64,000 bases of DNA from Acidimicrobiia bacterium (GTDB lineage Bacteria > Actinomycetota > Acidimicrobiia > UBA2766): NCBI GenBank assembly GCA_020850945.1, contig JADZDR010000050.1:32631-96630 (forward strand), read 5' to 3'. The notes beneath the pieces are model-generated. The model had not been told where the DNA came from. It saw nothing but the letters and a program-made list of their open reading frames with translations, and searched no databases. Positions 17,814 to 27,438 of this stretch are shown here, in pieces; within the stretch, counting starts at the first letter, position 1, and each line of letters begins with the position of its first letter. Both the position numbers and the translations under genes were made by a program.

Positions 17814-19363
17814 CTCGCCTCGCTCGTCCGCAGCAGATCGGCGGCTTCGATGGCGACGAGGACGCCCCGTGCCTTGTTGCGGCACTCTCGGTCCTCGTAC
17901 GCCGGATCGCTGTCGGCCACGATGCCCGAACCCGCCTGTACGTAGGCGTTCCCACCTACGAGAACCGCCGTGCGCAGGGCGAGCGCTGTGTCGAGGTTTC
18001 CCGAGAAGTCGACGTAGCCGACCACACCCGCATAGGGTCCGCGTTGGGTCGATTCGAGCTCGTCGATGATCTCCATCGCCCGCACCTTCGGGGCGCCGGA
18101 CACCGTACCTGCCGGGAACGTCGCCCGCAACACGTCCATGGGGCCGGTCGCCGGGCGTGTGCGGGCCGTCACGGTGGAGACGATGTGCATCACGTGGCTG
18201 TACCGCTCCACTGCCATGAACTCGGGCACTCGTACTGTCCCGTACTCGCCGAATCGACCGAGGTCGTTGCGGGCGAGGTCGACGAGCATGACGTGTTCGG
18301 CTCGTTCCTTGGGGTCGGCGAGGAGCCCTGCGGCGAGCTGCTCGTCCTCGTCCTCGTCGGCTCCTCGCCAGCGTGTCCCCGCGATCGGACGCGTGAGGGC
18401 AGCGGCGCCGTTGAGCCGGACCAGTTCCTCCGGCGATGCGCACACGATCGTGACCTCGGGGTGTTCGAGGAACGTCATGTAGGGCGAGGGATTCACGATA
18501 CGCAACGCCCGATGCACGTCGAAGGGGTCGCCGCTGAAAGGCCGGTGGAACCGCTGGCTCAGGACGACCTGGAAGATGTCTCCCGCGAGGATGTACTCGC
18601 GGGCACGTTCGACCATCGACATGTAGTCGGCCGCAGGCGTGCTCGACTCGACGTCGCCGGGCTCTTCGGGGATCTGCGGGGTGTGGGCGGGTACGGACAG
18701 GGGGGACGCGAGGTCGGCGGCCACGGCGTGGAGGACGTCGACCGCCGCCCGGTAGCGGTGGTCGAGGGCCGTGGCGTCGGGGCCGTCCCCGACCCACACG
18801 TTGCGCACTGCGACGAGCCGCTGCCGGAAGTGGTCGAAGGCCACGAGTGTGCCGGTCGCGAACAGGAGGAGCTCTGGTACGCCGAGCTCGTCGGGGTTCG
18901 AGATCGGTACGCGTTCCATGAACCGCACCGTCTCGTACCCCCAGTATCCGACAAGACCCGCATGCAGGGGGGGCAGGCCGGGCAGGGTGGGCGTGCTGTG
19001 CGTGCGCAGGATCTCCTCGACGGCGGCCAGCGGATCGGTCAGTGCGGCCAGGGCGGCCGGCGCGTCGCCTTCGACCTCGATCCGGGACAGGCCGCCCCCG
19101 GGTCCACCCGCACGTGACTTGAGGACGAAGAGGGGATCACGCCCGATGAAGGAGAACCGCCCCCAGCGCTCCCCGTGCACGACGGACTCCAGGAGGAAGC
19201 TGCGCGGGTCCCGCAGCTTCATGAATGCGGACACGGGTGTCTCGAGGTCGCCGAGCAACTCGCTGAACACGGGGACGACCGAGTACTCACGCGCAAGGGC
19301 GTGGAAGGTGTCCGGATCGGGGGCGACGACCAGTCCCGAGTCGGACAGGGTGGGCGCAGGCAC
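17810..19363 (-). CDS. trpE: Anthranilate synthase component I
   Basis: The 517-residue chorismate-utilising enzyme forms anthranilate using ammonia from TrpG. Motifs are IFQVVLSQRF, RIVNPSPYMTFLE, ASPEELVRL, ALTRPIAGTRWRG, LVDLARNDLGRF, TFPAGTVSGAPKVRAMEII and QAGSGIVADSDPAYE. The N-terminal LLESVVHGERWGRFSFIG carries the tryptophan-feedback LLES element. The GTG start is two bases after the hisI stop. No trpG or trpD is adjacent, which is unusual for a trpE locus. Confidence 0.96.
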   Translation of the reverse strand: MPAPTLSDSGLVVAPDPDTFHALAREYSVVPVFSELLGDLETPVSAFMKLRDPRSFLLESVVHGERWGRFSFIGRDPLFVLKSRAGGPGGGLSRIEVEGDAPAALAALTDPLAAVEEILRTHSTPTLPGLPPLHAGLVGYWGYETVRFMERVPISNPDELGVPELLLFATGTLVAFDHFRQRLVAVRNVWVGDGPDATALDHRYRAAVDVLHAVAADLASPLSVPAHTPQIPEEPGDVESSTPAADYMSMVERAREYILAGDIFQVVLSQRFHRPFSGDPFDVHRALRIVNPSPYMTFLEHPEVTIVCASPEELVRLNGAAALTRPIAGTRWRGADEDEDEQLAAGLLADPKERAEHVMLVDLARNDLGRFGEYGTVRVPEFMAVERYSHVMHIVSTVTARTRPATGPMDVLRATFPAGTVSGAPKVRAMEIIDELESTQRGPYAGVVGYVDFSGNLDTALALRTAVLVGGNAYVQAGSGIVADSDPAYEDRECRNKARGVLVAIEAADLLRTSEAR

Positions 19364-19365
19364 GT

Positions 19366-19752
19366 TCAGATCCCGCTGCGTGCAGGCGGATCGGAGGGCG
19401 CCTGGGCCGTCCCCCGCCCGAAACTCCGGTAGAAGCAGGAACGCTCACCCGTGTGGCAGGCGACGCCTTCCTGGCGCACGAGGACGAGCAGGCAGTCCCC
19501 GTCGCAGTCGTAGCGGACGTCCACGACCGCCTGCGTGTTGCCCGACGTCGCGCCCTTCACCCAGTACTCGCCGCGGCTGCGGCTCCAGAAGCAGGTTGCA
19601 CCGCTCGTCAGCGTGCGCCGCAACGCCTCCTCATCCATGTACGCGACCATGAGCACGTCGAGGCTGTCGGCATCCTGGACCACCGCCGCCACGAGTCCGT
19701 CCGCTCCGAAGCGGACCGCGGCGAGCTCTTCGGGGAGCAGTTGTGTCGTCAT
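19366..19752 (-). CDS. hisI: Phosphoribosyl-AMP cyclohydrolase
   Basis: The 128-residue enzyme opens the adenine ring of phosphoribosyl-AMP. Characteristic features are [35 protein letters not shown], the metal site [14 protein letters not shown], and [11 protein letters not shown]. The PR-ATP pyrophosphatase domain (HisE) is not fused. A TACCAT box 9 bases before the ATG suggests that hisI-trpE-ygfZ has its own promoter, although hisF ends only 68 bases upstream. Confidence 0.95.
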   Translation of the reverse strand: MTTQLLPEELAAVRFGADGLVAAVVQDADSLDVLMVAYMDEEALRRTLTSGATCFWSRSRGEYWVKGATSGNTQAVVDVRYDCDGDCLLVLVRQEGVACHTGERSCFYRSFGRGTAQAPSDPPARSGI

Positions 19753-19761
19753 GCAGACGTC

Positions 19762-19767
19762 ATGGTA
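19762..19767 (-). promoter_or_regulatory. -10 box (TACCAT) upstream of hisI
   Basis: TACCAT on the minus strand, 9 bases before the hisI ATG, identical to the hexamer before trpC. Confidence 0.4.
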
Positions 19768-19820
19768 GGACGACGAGTCGGGACAGCCACCACGATTCAC
19801 GGCGACACACGGTGCATACC

Positions 19821-20594
19821 TCAGCGGGGACGGCGCACGGTCACACCCGCGTCGGCGAGGGCGGCCTTCGCCTGTGCGATCGTGTACTCACCGAAGTGGA
19901 AGACCGATGCCGCGAGCACGGCATCGGCATGACCCTCGACGACACCCTCCACGATGTGGCGCAGCGTGCCCACACCCCCGGATGCGACGATCGGAATGTC
20001 GACGGCGTCACGCACCCGCCGCAGGAGCTCGAGGTCGTAACCCTCCTTCGTGCCGTCTCTGTCCATCGACGTGAGAAGGATCTCGCCCGCCCCCAGCTCC
20101 TGGCAGTTCTCCGCCCAGACGAGCACGTCGAGCCCCGTGGGTGTGCGGCCGCCGTGCGTCCAGACCATCCACGCGTCACCGGTGCGTCTCGCGTCGATCG
20201 CGACGACCATGCACTGTGCGCCGTAGCGGTCCGAGGACTCGGCGACGAGACCGGGGTTCTCGACCGCGGCCGTGTTCAGGGAGACCTTGTCGGCACCGGC
20301 ATGGAGAAGACGTCTAACGTCTTCGACGCTGCGCACTCCTCCGCCGACCGTGAGGGGCATGAACACCTCGTCTGCGGTGCGCTCGACGACGTCGTAGATC
20401 GTGTCCCGCGACTCGGCCGAGGCCGTGATGTCGAGGAAGACGAGCTCGTCCGCGTGCTCGGCGTCGTAGCGGGCGGCGAGCGCGACCGGATCCCCGGCAT
20501 CGCGGATGTCGACGAACCTGGTCCCCTTCACGACTCGCCCACAGTCGACGTCGAGGCACGGGATCACTCGCACGGCGAGCGTGTTGTGCTTCAT
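19821..20594 (-). CDS. hisF: Imidazole glycerol phosphate synthase, cyclase subunit
   Basis: The 257-residue TIM barrel uses ammonia from HisH to make imidazole glycerol phosphate and [20 protein letters not shown] carries the catalytic Asp. [23 protein letters not shown] and the second catalytic Asp in [15 protein letters not shown] follow. The ATG overlaps the hisA stop (ATGA). Confidence 0.97.
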   Translation of the reverse strand: MKHNTLAVRVIPCLDVDCGRVVKGTRFVDIRDAGDPVALAARYDAEHADELVFLDITASAESRDTIYDVVERTADEVFMPLTVGGGVRSVEDVRRLLHAGADKVSLNTAAVENPGLVAESSDRYGAQCMVVAIDARRTGDAWMVWTHGGRTPTGLDVLVWAENCQELGAGEILLTSMDRDGTKEGYDLELLRRVRDAVDIPIVASGGVGTLRHIVEGVVEGHADAVLAASVFHFGEYTIAQAKAALADAGVTVRRPR

Positions 20595-21331
20595 TCCGCC
20601 CCGCTTCGGAGGGCGACAATCGCCTCACCCACGTCCACGTGCCCCTCGTAGATGGCCTTTCCCACGACGGCCCCGGCAAGACGCCGCCCGCCTCTCTCGA
20701 GCCCGGAGAGCACGATGAGATCGCTGATCTCGCGAACACCGCCCGACGCGAGCACGGGTACCCCCACAGCGACGAGGAGTCGCACGAGGCCGTCGACGTC
20801 GGGCCCGGTGAGCATCCCGTCCCGCGAAACCTCCGTGGCCAGGATCGCGGCGACACCGCTCTCCTCCAGCCGGCGGGCGAGGGTCTCGGCCCGGATGCCG
20901 CCGCCTTCCTGCCAACCCCGCACGGCAACCTCTCCGTCGAGGGCGTCGACTGCTGCCGCGATCCGTCCCGGATGGCGCCCTGAGAGGCGAGTGACGAGAT
21001 CCGGGTCTTCGATCGCGGCGGTCCCGAGGACGATACGTGCCGCCCCGGAATCGAGCATGGCCTCGCACGCGTCTGCGGAGCGCAGACCCCCACCCACCTG
21101 CACGGCCAAACCCGTCGCGTCGCACAGCGCCTCGACCGTCTCCACATTGTCGTGACCGGTGTCCAGGGCGCGATCGAGATCAACGACGTGCAGCCAACGC
21201 GATCCGGCGGACTCGAACGCGCTCGCCCGTGCGACCGGATCGTCGTCGTAGACGGTCACGTCGTCCAGACGGCCCTGTCGCAGCCGTACACAGCGTCCCC
21301 CGAGCAGGTCGATCGCGGGATAGAGGTCCAT
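20591..21331 (-). CDS. hisA: ProFAR isomerase
   Basis: The 246-residue half-barrel-repeat enzyme isomerises ProFAR to PRFAR. It begins [17 protein letters not shown] (catalytic Asp), with [11 protein letters not shown] and [16 protein letters not shown] (second Asp). Many actinobacteria have the bifunctional PriA in this position. Because trpF is present at 11562, a HisA-only activity is plausible. The ATG overlaps the hisH stop (TGATG). Confidence 0.95.
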   Translation of the reverse strand: MDLYPAIDLLGGRCVRLRQGRLDDVTVYDDDPVARASAFESAGSRWLHVVDLDRALDTGHDNVETVEALCDATGLAVQVGGGLRSADACEAMLDSGAARIVLGTAAIEDPDLVTRLSGRHPGRIAAAVDALDGEVAVRGWQEGGGIRAETLARRLEESGVAAILATEVSRDGMLTGPDVDGLVRLLVAVGVPVLASGGVREISDLIVLSGLERGGRRLAGAVVGKAIYEGHVDVGEAIVALRSGAE

Positions 21332-21978
21332 CAGGCGGATCCGCCGGCGGCCGGACGGGCACAGGACCGCACGAAGTTGCCCCAGATCGCGAGCCCGTCC
21401 TGTGACGACTTCTCGGGGTGGAACTGCACCGCCCACAGGTTGTCCCGCTCCAACGCGGCAACGAACTCCACGCCGTACTCGGCAACGGTCTCCGTCGCCC
21501 CCGTTCCCGGATGCACTCCGAAGGAATGGCAGTAGTAGAAGCGGGTCGCGGGGTGGATTCCCGCGAAGAGCAGGCTCGTGGACGGCCACGTCTGCAGGTC
21601 CCAGCCCATGTGGGGAACGGAAAGGCCTTCGCTGCCGACCTTCACGCAGTGGCCGGGCAGGATGCCGAGACCGATCGAACCGCCTTCGTCGGAACCCTCG
21701 ACGAGGATCTGCATGCCCACACATATCCCGAGGAACGGCCTCCCGCGCTGGCACCAGTCGTTGACCACACGGTCGAGGCCGGTTGCCCGCAGGTTGTCGA
21801 CGCAGCGGCCGAAGTGCCCCTGGCCGGGGAGGACGATCCCGTCCCAGGCACTCGCCTCGAATGCCGCCGGGGACTCCACCACATCCACAGCCGCGCCAGC
21901 ACGTTCTGCCGCACGAGAGACCGAGCGGATGTTGCCCATCCCGTAGTCGAGGACTGCAAGCCGCGGGCGTGCGCTCAC
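21331..21978 (-). CDS. hisH: Imidazole glycerol phosphate synthase, glutaminase subunit
   Basis: The 215-residue class I glutamine amidotransferase feeds ammonia to HisF. The nucleophile is Cys86 in PFLGICVGMQIL, and the His-Glu pair is in WAVQFHPEKSSQDG. The N-terminus LAVLDYGMGNIRSV is typical. The GTG start overlaps the hisB stop (GTGA). Confidence 0.96.
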   Translation of the reverse strand: MSARPRLAVLDYGMGNIRSVSRAAERAGAAVDVVESPAAFEASAWDGIVLPGQGHFGRCVDNLRATGLDRVVNDWCQRGRPFLGICVGMQILVEGSDEGGSIGLGILPGHCVKVGSEGLSVPHMGWDLQTWPSTSLLFAGIHPATRFYYCHSFGVHPGTGATETVAEYGVEFVAALERDNLWAVQFHPEKSSQDGLAIWGNFVRSCARPAAGGSA

Positions 21979-22592
21979 GCGAGCATGCCCTTCGTGGACG
22001 GCACGTCGCCGCCACGTCGCGGATCTCGCGTCAATGCGTCGGAGAGGGCACGCCCCATGCCCTTGAAGGCAGCCTCGGTCACATGGTGGACGTTGCGGCC
22101 CGCAACGCACACGACGTGCAGAGTGAGGCCCGCGTCGACGACGAACGCGCGTGTGAACTCCTCGAGGAGTTGCGTGTCGAAGTCGCCGATGCGTCCCTCA
22201 CCTGCTTCCATCTCCCAGACCAGGAAGGGCCGGCCGGAGAGATCGAGCGCAACCTCGACGCGGGCCTCGTCGAGCACCGCTGTCGCCCAGCCGAAGCGGC
22301 GCAGTCCCGCGCGGTCCCCGACCGCCTCACGGAAGGCCCCACCGAGGGTTATGCCGACGTCTTCGACCGTGTGGTGGGCATCGATCTCGAGGTCGCCCTC
22401 GGCGTCGAGCACGAGGCCGAGGCAGCCGTGACGGGCAAGCTGATCAAGCATGTGGTCGAGGAAGGGCACACGCGTGTTGATGTCGACACGCCCCCCGTCG
22501 AGGTCGAGGTCGACCTCGACACGGGTCTCGGCCGTCTTGCGACTGCGCTGGGCCGTGCGCCGCCCCGCCCGGTTCTGGGTTTCGTCCATCAT
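21975..22592 (-). CDS. hisB: Imidazoleglycerol-phosphate dehydratase
   Basis: The 205-residue metal enzyme dehydrates imidazole glycerol phosphate. It has paired metal-binding blocks: FLDHMLDQLARHG and DAHHTVEDVGITLG, then LHVVCVAGRNVHHVTEAAFK. It is the monofunctional dehydratase, with no phosphatase domain. Two in-frame ATGs (22592 and 22589) overlap the hisC stop; the first is given. Confidence 0.95.
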   Translation of the reverse strand: MMDETQNRAGRRTAQRSRKTAETRVEVDLDLDGGRVDINTRVPFLDHMLDQLARHGCLGLVLDAEGDLEIDAHHTVEDVGITLGGAFREAVGDRAGLRRFGWATAVLDEARVEVALDLSGRPFLVWEMEAGEGRIGDFDTQLLEEFTRAFVVDAGLTLHVVCVAGRNVHHVTEAAFKGMGRALSDALTRDPRRGGDVPSTKGMLA

Positions 22593-23707
22593 GACCTCGG
22601 TGGACCTGAGGGTACCTGCCCCGGACCGGAGGCGGGCGCCTCGCCTCCACTCGCGAGGGCGGCGCCGAGTGCGGCGAGGAACGCGTTGTTCTCCTCTTCG
22701 TTTCCCACCGTCACGCGCAGGCAACCGGGCAGATCTGCGCGCGCGGCGAAGTTGCGCACGAGCACACCGCGTTCGAGAAGGCCCTGCCACACACTCTCGG
22801 TGTCGCCGTGGGGGCGGATGAGGAGGAAGTTCGCCACCGACGGCCACACGTCCACGCCGGCAAGGGCGCTGACGGCGGCGAGGACCCGTTCACGTTCCCG
22901 GACCACAGCGGAAACGCGTTCCCGCATGTCCGGCTCGTAGGCGAGGGCGAGCCGGCCCGCTTCCTGCGTGAGGGCACTCACGTGATAGGGCAGCTCGGCG
23001 GCTTCGAGCGACATGACGAGCTCGGAGGAGGCGATCAGGTAGCCGACTCGGCAGGCGGGGATCGCCCACGCCTTCGACAGGGTCCGCACGATCACCACGT
23101 TGTCTCTCTGCCCGGCCAGATCGAGCATCGACGTGGGCGCGAACTCCGCGTAGGCCTCGTCGACGACGACGAGGCGGTCAGGATCGTCCGCCGCGACCTC
23201 CACCGCAGCGGTGTCCTCGGGCAGGCCTGTCGGATTGTTCGGGTTGCAGAAGAAGACGAGGTGCGGTTCGTGTTCGGCGACAGCAGTGGCGACAGTCTCG
23301 GCCGTGACGGCGAAATCCGGCGTGCGCGCCACGGTGACGAGCGGTGTTCCCGTCACCCTCGCGATCTGGCCATGGAGGGTGTAGGTCGGGGTGAAGGCCA
23401 GGGCGCTACGGGTGGGGCCACCGTACGCGAGGAGCAGCGTCTGCAGGACTTCGTTGGACCCGTTGGCCGCGAATACGTGCCCCTCGTCCACTCCCGCGAA
23501 GTCGGCCACGGCGCGGCGCAGAGCCCTGTTGCGGCGGTCCGGGTAGCGGTTGAAGGGAATCCTCGAGACCACGCGGGTGAGCTCCTCCACGAAGGATGGC
23601 GGAGGTGGATAGGGGCTCTCGTTGTTGTTGAGGCGGACCCGGACGTCCACCTGGGGTGAGTGGTACCCCTCGAGGGCGTCTAGGCCCGGGCGCAGTGAGG
23701 GGGTCAT
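22589..23707 (-). CDS. hisC: Histidinol-phosphate aminotransferase
   Basis: The 372-residue fold-type I PLP enzyme shows VRLNNNESPYPPP at the N-terminus, FFCNPNNPTG, VVVDEAYAEF and the PLP lysine in TLSKAWAIPACRVGY. It converts imidazole acetol phosphate to histidinol phosphate. The ATG overlaps the hisD stop (ATGA). Confidence 0.96.
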   Translation of the reverse strand: MTPSLRPGLDALEGYHSPQVDVRVRLNNNESPYPPPPSFVEELTRVVSRIPFNRYPDRRNRALRRAVADFAGVDEGHVFAANGSNEVLQTLLLAYGGPTRSALAFTPTYTLHGQIARVTGTPLVTVARTPDFAVTAETVATAVAEHEPHLVFFCNPNNPTGLPEDTAAVEVAADDPDRLVVVDEAYAEFAPTSMLDLAGQRDNVVIVRTLSKAWAIPACRVGYLIASSELVMSLEAAELPYHVSALTQEAGRLALAYEPDMRERVSAVVRERERVLAAVSALAGVDVWPSVANFLLIRPHGDTESVWQGLLERGVLVRNFAARADLPGCLRVTVGNEEENNAFLAALGAALASGGEAPASGPGQVPSGPPRS

Positions 23708-25008
23708 GTTCCCTTCCCCTCGTCGTCATCGCCGAGCCTCACGGCCACCGACCGCGCGTGCATCGACAGGCCCTCGGCCGCGGCGAGGGTCACGGCCACA
23801 CGCCCCACCGTCTCGAGGGCACGGCGCGACGCCGTCACGACGTGCACGGACTTGCGGAAGTCCGCCGGACGGAGGGCGGACGCGAACCGGGCGGTCCCAC
23901 CGGTGGGAAGGACGTGCGACGGCCCGGCTACGTAGTCGCCGAGTGCGACGGGTGTGTCGACCCCCACGAACACGGCACCTGCGTTCCTCACATCCACGAG
24001 GAGCGGTTCGGGCTCCGCCACGACGAGCTGCAGGTGCTCGGGTGCCGCCCGGTTGGCAACCTCGATGGCAGCCGCGGCATCGGCGCAGAGCACGATGCGT
24101 CCGCCGTCTGCCAAGGTCGCGCGGATCTCGGCCGCCCGGTCCGACTCGGCCACGAGGCGTTCGACCGCGGCGACGACCCGGGTGGCGAGGTCATCCACCC
24201 ATGTGACGAGGACAGTGAACCCTCCCGGTCCGTGCTCCGCCTGCGTGAGGAGATCCACGGCAACGATGACGGGGTCTGCGGTCTCGTCCGCGATGACGAC
24301 GCACTCACTCGGTCCCGCGAGCGACTCGACGCCGACGACGCCTGCAACCTCGCGTTTTGCCATGGCCACGAACGCATTGCCCGGACCGACCACGACGTCG
24401 ACGGGTGGGATCGTCTCCGTCCCGAAGGCGAGGGCGGCAATCGCCTGCGCGCCACCCACGCGGTAGACCTCGTCGAGGCCGAGCATGTGGGCAGCAGCGG
24501 CGGTGGGCACGGGAAGCCTGCCGTCCGACCCCGGCGGCACACAGAGCGCGATCTCGGGCACTCCGGCGCACTGCGCCGGGATCACGGTCATGAGCACCGT
24601 CGACGGATAGGCAGCGCGGCCCCCCGGCACGTACACCCCGGCCCTCCGCACCGCGACGGTTCGCTCGACGACCTCGAGTCCGTCCTCGGACCACCTGTGA
24701 TCCGGCACGGGCACGTCGTTCCAGCGACGGATCCGCTCACCCGCCGCCCTCAAGGCATCCTGTACGTCCGCTCCCGCTTCCTCCCACGCCGAGGCGAGAT
24801 CCTCACCCGGCACTCGCAGGGCGCCGGGGGGGACGTCGGCGTGGTCGTAGCGTCGTGTGAGCTCACAGAGGGCCGTGTCGCCCCCCTCTCGCACCTCGGC
24901 GATGATGCGAAGGGCTGCAGCACGGGCATCGGCGAGAACCGCGGCGGGGCGCGACACCGCCTCGTCGAGGCGATCCGGTTCGAGGCGCAGATCGATGGTT
25001 GCGAGCAC
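23704..25008 (-). CDS. hisD: Histidinol dehydrogenase
   Basis: The 434-residue zinc enzyme oxidises histidinol to histidine and heads the his operon. VYVPGGRAAYPSTVLM, VGGAQAIAALAFG, VVGPGNAFVAMAKREV, LAGPSECVVIAD, QAEHGPGG (zinc/catalytic) and PSHVLPTGGTARF are family blocks. The GTG start at 25008 gives normal family length and is preceded by AGGA; the frame is open to 25197 but that part is non-coding in character. Transcription starts upstream of a hairpin leader (25032-25059). Confidence 0.95.
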   Translation of the reverse strand: MLATIDLRLEPDRLDEAVSRPAAVLADARAAALRIIAEVREGGDTALCELTRRYDHADVPPGALRVPGEDLASAWEEAGADVQDALRAAGERIRRWNDVPVPDHRWSEDGLEVVERTVAVRRAGVYVPGGRAAYPSTVLMTVIPAQCAGVPEIALCVPPGSDGRLPVPTAAAAHMLGLDEVYRVGGAQAIAALAFGTETIPPVDVVVGPGNAFVAMAKREVAGVVGVESLAGPSECVVIADETADPVIVAVDLLTQAEHGPGGFTVLVTWVDDLATRVVAAVERLVAESDRAAEIRATLADGGRIVLCADAAAAIEVANRAAPEHLQLVVAEPEPLLVDVRNAGAVFVGVDTPVALGDYVAGPSHVLPTGGTARFASALRPADFRKSVHVVTASRRALETVGRVAVTLAAAEGLSMHARSVAVRLGDDDEGKGT

Positions 25009-25031
25009 TGGGGTCCTGTCAGCCGGCGCCC

Positions 25032-25059
25032 GGGTGCGCAGGTGTGCCTGCCCGCACCC
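25032..25059 (-). promoter_or_regulatory. Hairpin in the hisD leader
   Basis: GGGTGC/GCACCC (25032-25037 with 25054-25059) stacked on GCAGG/CCTGC (25038-25042 with 25047-25051), with a 4-base loop and a 2-base bulge, 24 bases upstream of the hisD start. No histidine-rich leader peptide was found, so classical attenuation is not supported. Confidence 0.35.
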
Positions 25060-25150
25060 GTGACGGCGTGTAGGGCAGCAGGTAGCGTAGGGCAACCCGT
25101 ATACAGGTGCCGGATCCTTTCCGGCCACCCCCACGTCGATGCACGGAGCC

Positions 25151-26056
25151 ATGGGTCTTTCGGGAACCTTCCACGAAACCGAGTCCTTCGACGGCACCAG
25201 GATCGCCTGGGCATCCTGGGGTCACGGCCCCACCGTGATCCTCGCGAACGGAATTGCCTGCAGCGACACGTACTGGACATACCTCGTGCCCGACCTCGTG
25301 CGCTCCGGTTTCGAGGTCCTGGTCTTCGACTACAGGGGCCACGGGCGATCCGGCCCCCCCGCCAACCCGAACGAGATCCTCGTGACGGCGCACGCGCGGG
25401 ACCTGTGGGCGGTTGCCGATGCCGCGGGCGTGAAGAACGGACTCGTGGTCGGTCATTCGATGGGCGTGGAGACGGCACTCGAGGCCTACCGGCACGCCCC
25501 CGACCGCGTCTCCGGCATCGTGGCGATCGCGGGCACGTACCAGCATCCCCTCAACACCCTGTATTCGACTGCTGCCGGCACGTGGCTCCTCGCCGCACTC
25601 GAGCTCGCCGCTGAACCGATCCCGTGGTTGACACGGATCGCGTGGCGGGTGGTCGGAGCGAACACGACGGCTCCACTCGTGGCGGGTCGCCTCGCCCGCA
25701 TGATCGGACCTGACGCCGACAGCGATCTCATGCGCGAGTACTTCCGCAACGTGGCGGCGATCGACCCCCTGCTCCTCCTGCGCATGTTCCGCGGTCTCCA
25801 GCTCCACACCGCACGTGACCTCCTGCCCGATATCGAGGTCCCCGTCCTGATCCTCGCGGGCGCGCGTGACGTCCTCACACCACCTCGCCTCGCCCGGGCG
25901 ATGGCCATGCAGCTTGCCGATGTGCGCCTCGAGGTCCTCCCCACCGGAACCCATACGCTGCCCATAGACAGCCCGGGGGACGTGAACGGGCTCGTCGCGG
26001 ACTTCGCCCACTCCACCCTCGTCCCCGGCACGGCTCCGCACCGGGTTCCGACCTGA
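25151..26056 (+). CDS. Alpha/beta hydrolase
   Basis: The 301-residue hydrolase has oxyanion region ANGIACSDTYW, DYRGHGRSG, nucleophile elbow VVGHSMGVE, the acid in LAGARDVLTPPR and the base in TGTHTLPIDSPG. A hydrophobic cap follows the elbow. The ATG at 25151 has GGAG nearby; the ATG at 25139 is an alternative. The substrate cannot be inferred. It diverges from hisD and converges on nth with a 3-base gap. Confidence 0.85.
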   Translation: MGLSGTFHETESFDGTRIAWASWGHGPTVILANGIACSDTYWTYLVPDLVRSGFEVLVFDYRGHGRSGPPANPNEILVTAHARDLWAVADAAGVKNGLVVGHSMGVETALEAYRHAPDRVSGIVAIAGTYQHPLNTLYSTAAGTWLLAALELAAEPIPWLTRIAWRVVGANTTAPLVAGRLARMIGPDADSDLMREYFRNVAAIDPLLLLRMFRGLQLHTARDLLPDIEVPVLILAGARDVLTPPRLARAMAMQLADVRLEVLPTGTHTLPIDSPGDVNGLVADFAHSTLVPGTAPHRVPT

Positions 26057-26059
26057 GTC

Positions 26060-26704
26060 TCAGACCACGAAGGCCGCAGGGCAGAAGTCGTTGAGGACAC
26101 AGTCCTCACAACGGGGACGGCGCGCTGTGCAGATTCGCCGCCCGTGGAGGATGAGTCGCATCCCGAACGAACCGACATCGCGTCTGGGGAGCAGCGCATA
26201 GATGTCGAACTCGATCTTCACCGGATCCGTGTTCTCGGTGAGTCCGAGGCGCCGCGTGAGGCGCATCACGTGCGTGTCGACCGCGATGCCCGGCTCTCCG
26301 AACGCCACCCAGAGGATCACGTTCGCGGTCTTGCGGCCGACGCCGGGCACGGCCACGAGGTCCTGCATGCGCCGCGGCACGGCGCCGCCGAACTCCTCGA
26401 CGACGGTGTGCGCCGCGCCGAGGATCGACTTCGTCTTGTTCTTGTAGAAGCCGGTCGGGTAGACGATCTTCTCCACGGCCTCCGGGTCCGCATCGAGGAA
26501 TGCCTCGACGTCCGGGTAGCGGGCGAAGAGGTCCGGGGTGACCTGGTTCACGCGCTCGTCCGTGCACTGGGCGGAGAGGATCGTGGCGACGAGCAGCTCC
26601 CATGCGTCCTCGAAGTGCAGCGCGCACTCGGCCTCGGGATACTCGACAGTGAGGCGCGCGGCCGCCTCACGCGCGCGGCCCTTGGGAGTTCGGGGACGGC
26701 CCAT
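26060..26704 (-). CDS. nth: Endonuclease III
   Basis: The 214-residue base-excision repair glycosylase/AP lyase removes oxidised pyrimidines. The helix-hairpin-helix VPGVGRKTANVIL carries catalytic Lys125, and AVDTHVMRL carries Asp143. The 4Fe-4S cluster cysteines are Cys192, 199, 202 and 208 (C-x6-C-x2-C-x5-C). The ATG lies 7 bases after a TAACCT box. Confidence 0.96.
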   Translation of the reverse strand: MGRPRTPKGRAREAAARLTVEYPEAECALHFEDAWELLVATILSAQCTDERVNQVTPDLFARYPDVEAFLDADPEAVEKIVYPTGFYKNKTKSILGAAHTVVEEFGGAVPRRMQDLVAVPGVGRKTANVILWVAFGEPGIAVDTHVMRLTRRLGLTENTDPVKIEFDIYALLPRRDVGSFGMRLILHGRRICTARRPRCEDCVLNDFCPAAFVV

Positions 26705-26711
26705 GCGCCGC

Positions 26712-26717
26712 AGGTTA
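26712..26717 (-). promoter_or_regulatory. -10 box (TAACCT), leaderless nth
   Basis: TAACCT on the minus strand, 7 bases before the nth ATG, within the 120-base divergent region shared with gtrA. Confidence 0.45.
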
Positions 26718-26809
26718 TCCGGTGCAGGGCGCGCCGCCCGATCCGGCGAATACAGCACGGGGCTCGAAGGTGCACCGCCGGCCCAGCCCGTGTGCCACAC
26801 CGCTCGACC

Positions 26810-26815
26810 TATCTT
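26810..26815 (+). promoter_or_regulatory. -10 box (TATCTT) of the gtrA-like gene
   Basis: TATCTT 9 bases before the ATG at 26825; TGGAG lies in between, so either a leaderless or a very short-leader transcript is possible. Confidence 0.4.
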
Positions 26816-26824
26816 TGGAGCCAC

Positions 26825-27436
26825 ATGCCGGACAACCTTCTCGACCGCGTGGAACGGCTCGTCGCGTCCCTCCTCACGTGGCTCATCGACCACGTCCCGA
26901 TGCCCTCCCGCCTCCGGCGCGGGCTGCAGAGCCGGCGCCGCGTGATCAACGAGATGGTGAAGTTCACGTTCGCCGGAGTCGGCGCCACCGTCGTCTTCTA
27001 CACGACGTACAACCTCCTCCGGATCGGTCTGGGCATGTCGAACACGCGGTCGTTCCTCGTCGCGAACGTGCCTGCCATCCTCGCCGCCTACGTCATCTCT
27101 GCCCACTTCGTGTTCAGCAACCACAGCGGCAAGACCCGCCGAACCGAGGTCGTCATGTTCTTCGCCTTGAACGCGTGCGGCGTCGCGATCGGCTACTTCG
27201 CCCTCGGCCTCGTCGAGTTGGCGATCGGCCGGCCCCTCGAGAACCTCGGCGCCAACGTCGTCCCGGCCTTGGCCGTCCTCGCGTCCTGGGCCCTGCGCTT
27301 CTTCATCGCCCGCCGCTTCATCTTCAAGTCGCACCTCGAGCGACCCCCGGTCGACGTCGCGACCGAGGTCGCACACGTCGCCGAGGAGCTCGACGAGAAC
27401 GTCGAGCTCGAGGTCGGTCTCGACTCACCCAAGTAG
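26825..27436 (+). CDS. GtrA-like membrane protein
   Basis: The 203-residue protein has a charged N-terminus and four predicted membrane helices (about 45-65, 75-95, 103-125, 135-160), the GtrA/DPMS topology (VKFTFAGVGATVVFYTTYNL, ALRFFIARRFIFK). GtrA proteins are thought to help flip polyprenyl-linked sugars for cell-surface glycosylation. An acidic 35-residue tail follows. No glycosyltransferase is adjacent. rlmN follows after two bases. Confidence 0.8.
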   Translation: MPDNLLDRVERLVASLLTWLIDHVPMPSRLRRGLQSRRRVINEMVKFTFAGVGATVVFYTTYNLLRIGLGMSNTRSFLVANVPAILAAYVISAHFVFSNHSGKTRRTEVVMFFALNACGVAIGYFALGLVELAIGRPLENLGANVVPALAVLASWALRFFIARRFIFKSHLERPPVDVATEVAHVAEELDENVELEVGLDSPK

Positions 27437-27438
27437 GG

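Noticed and set aside
23656..25614. 652-residue plus-strand frame
   Set aside because: Lies opposite hisD and has no family motif; an antisense shadow.
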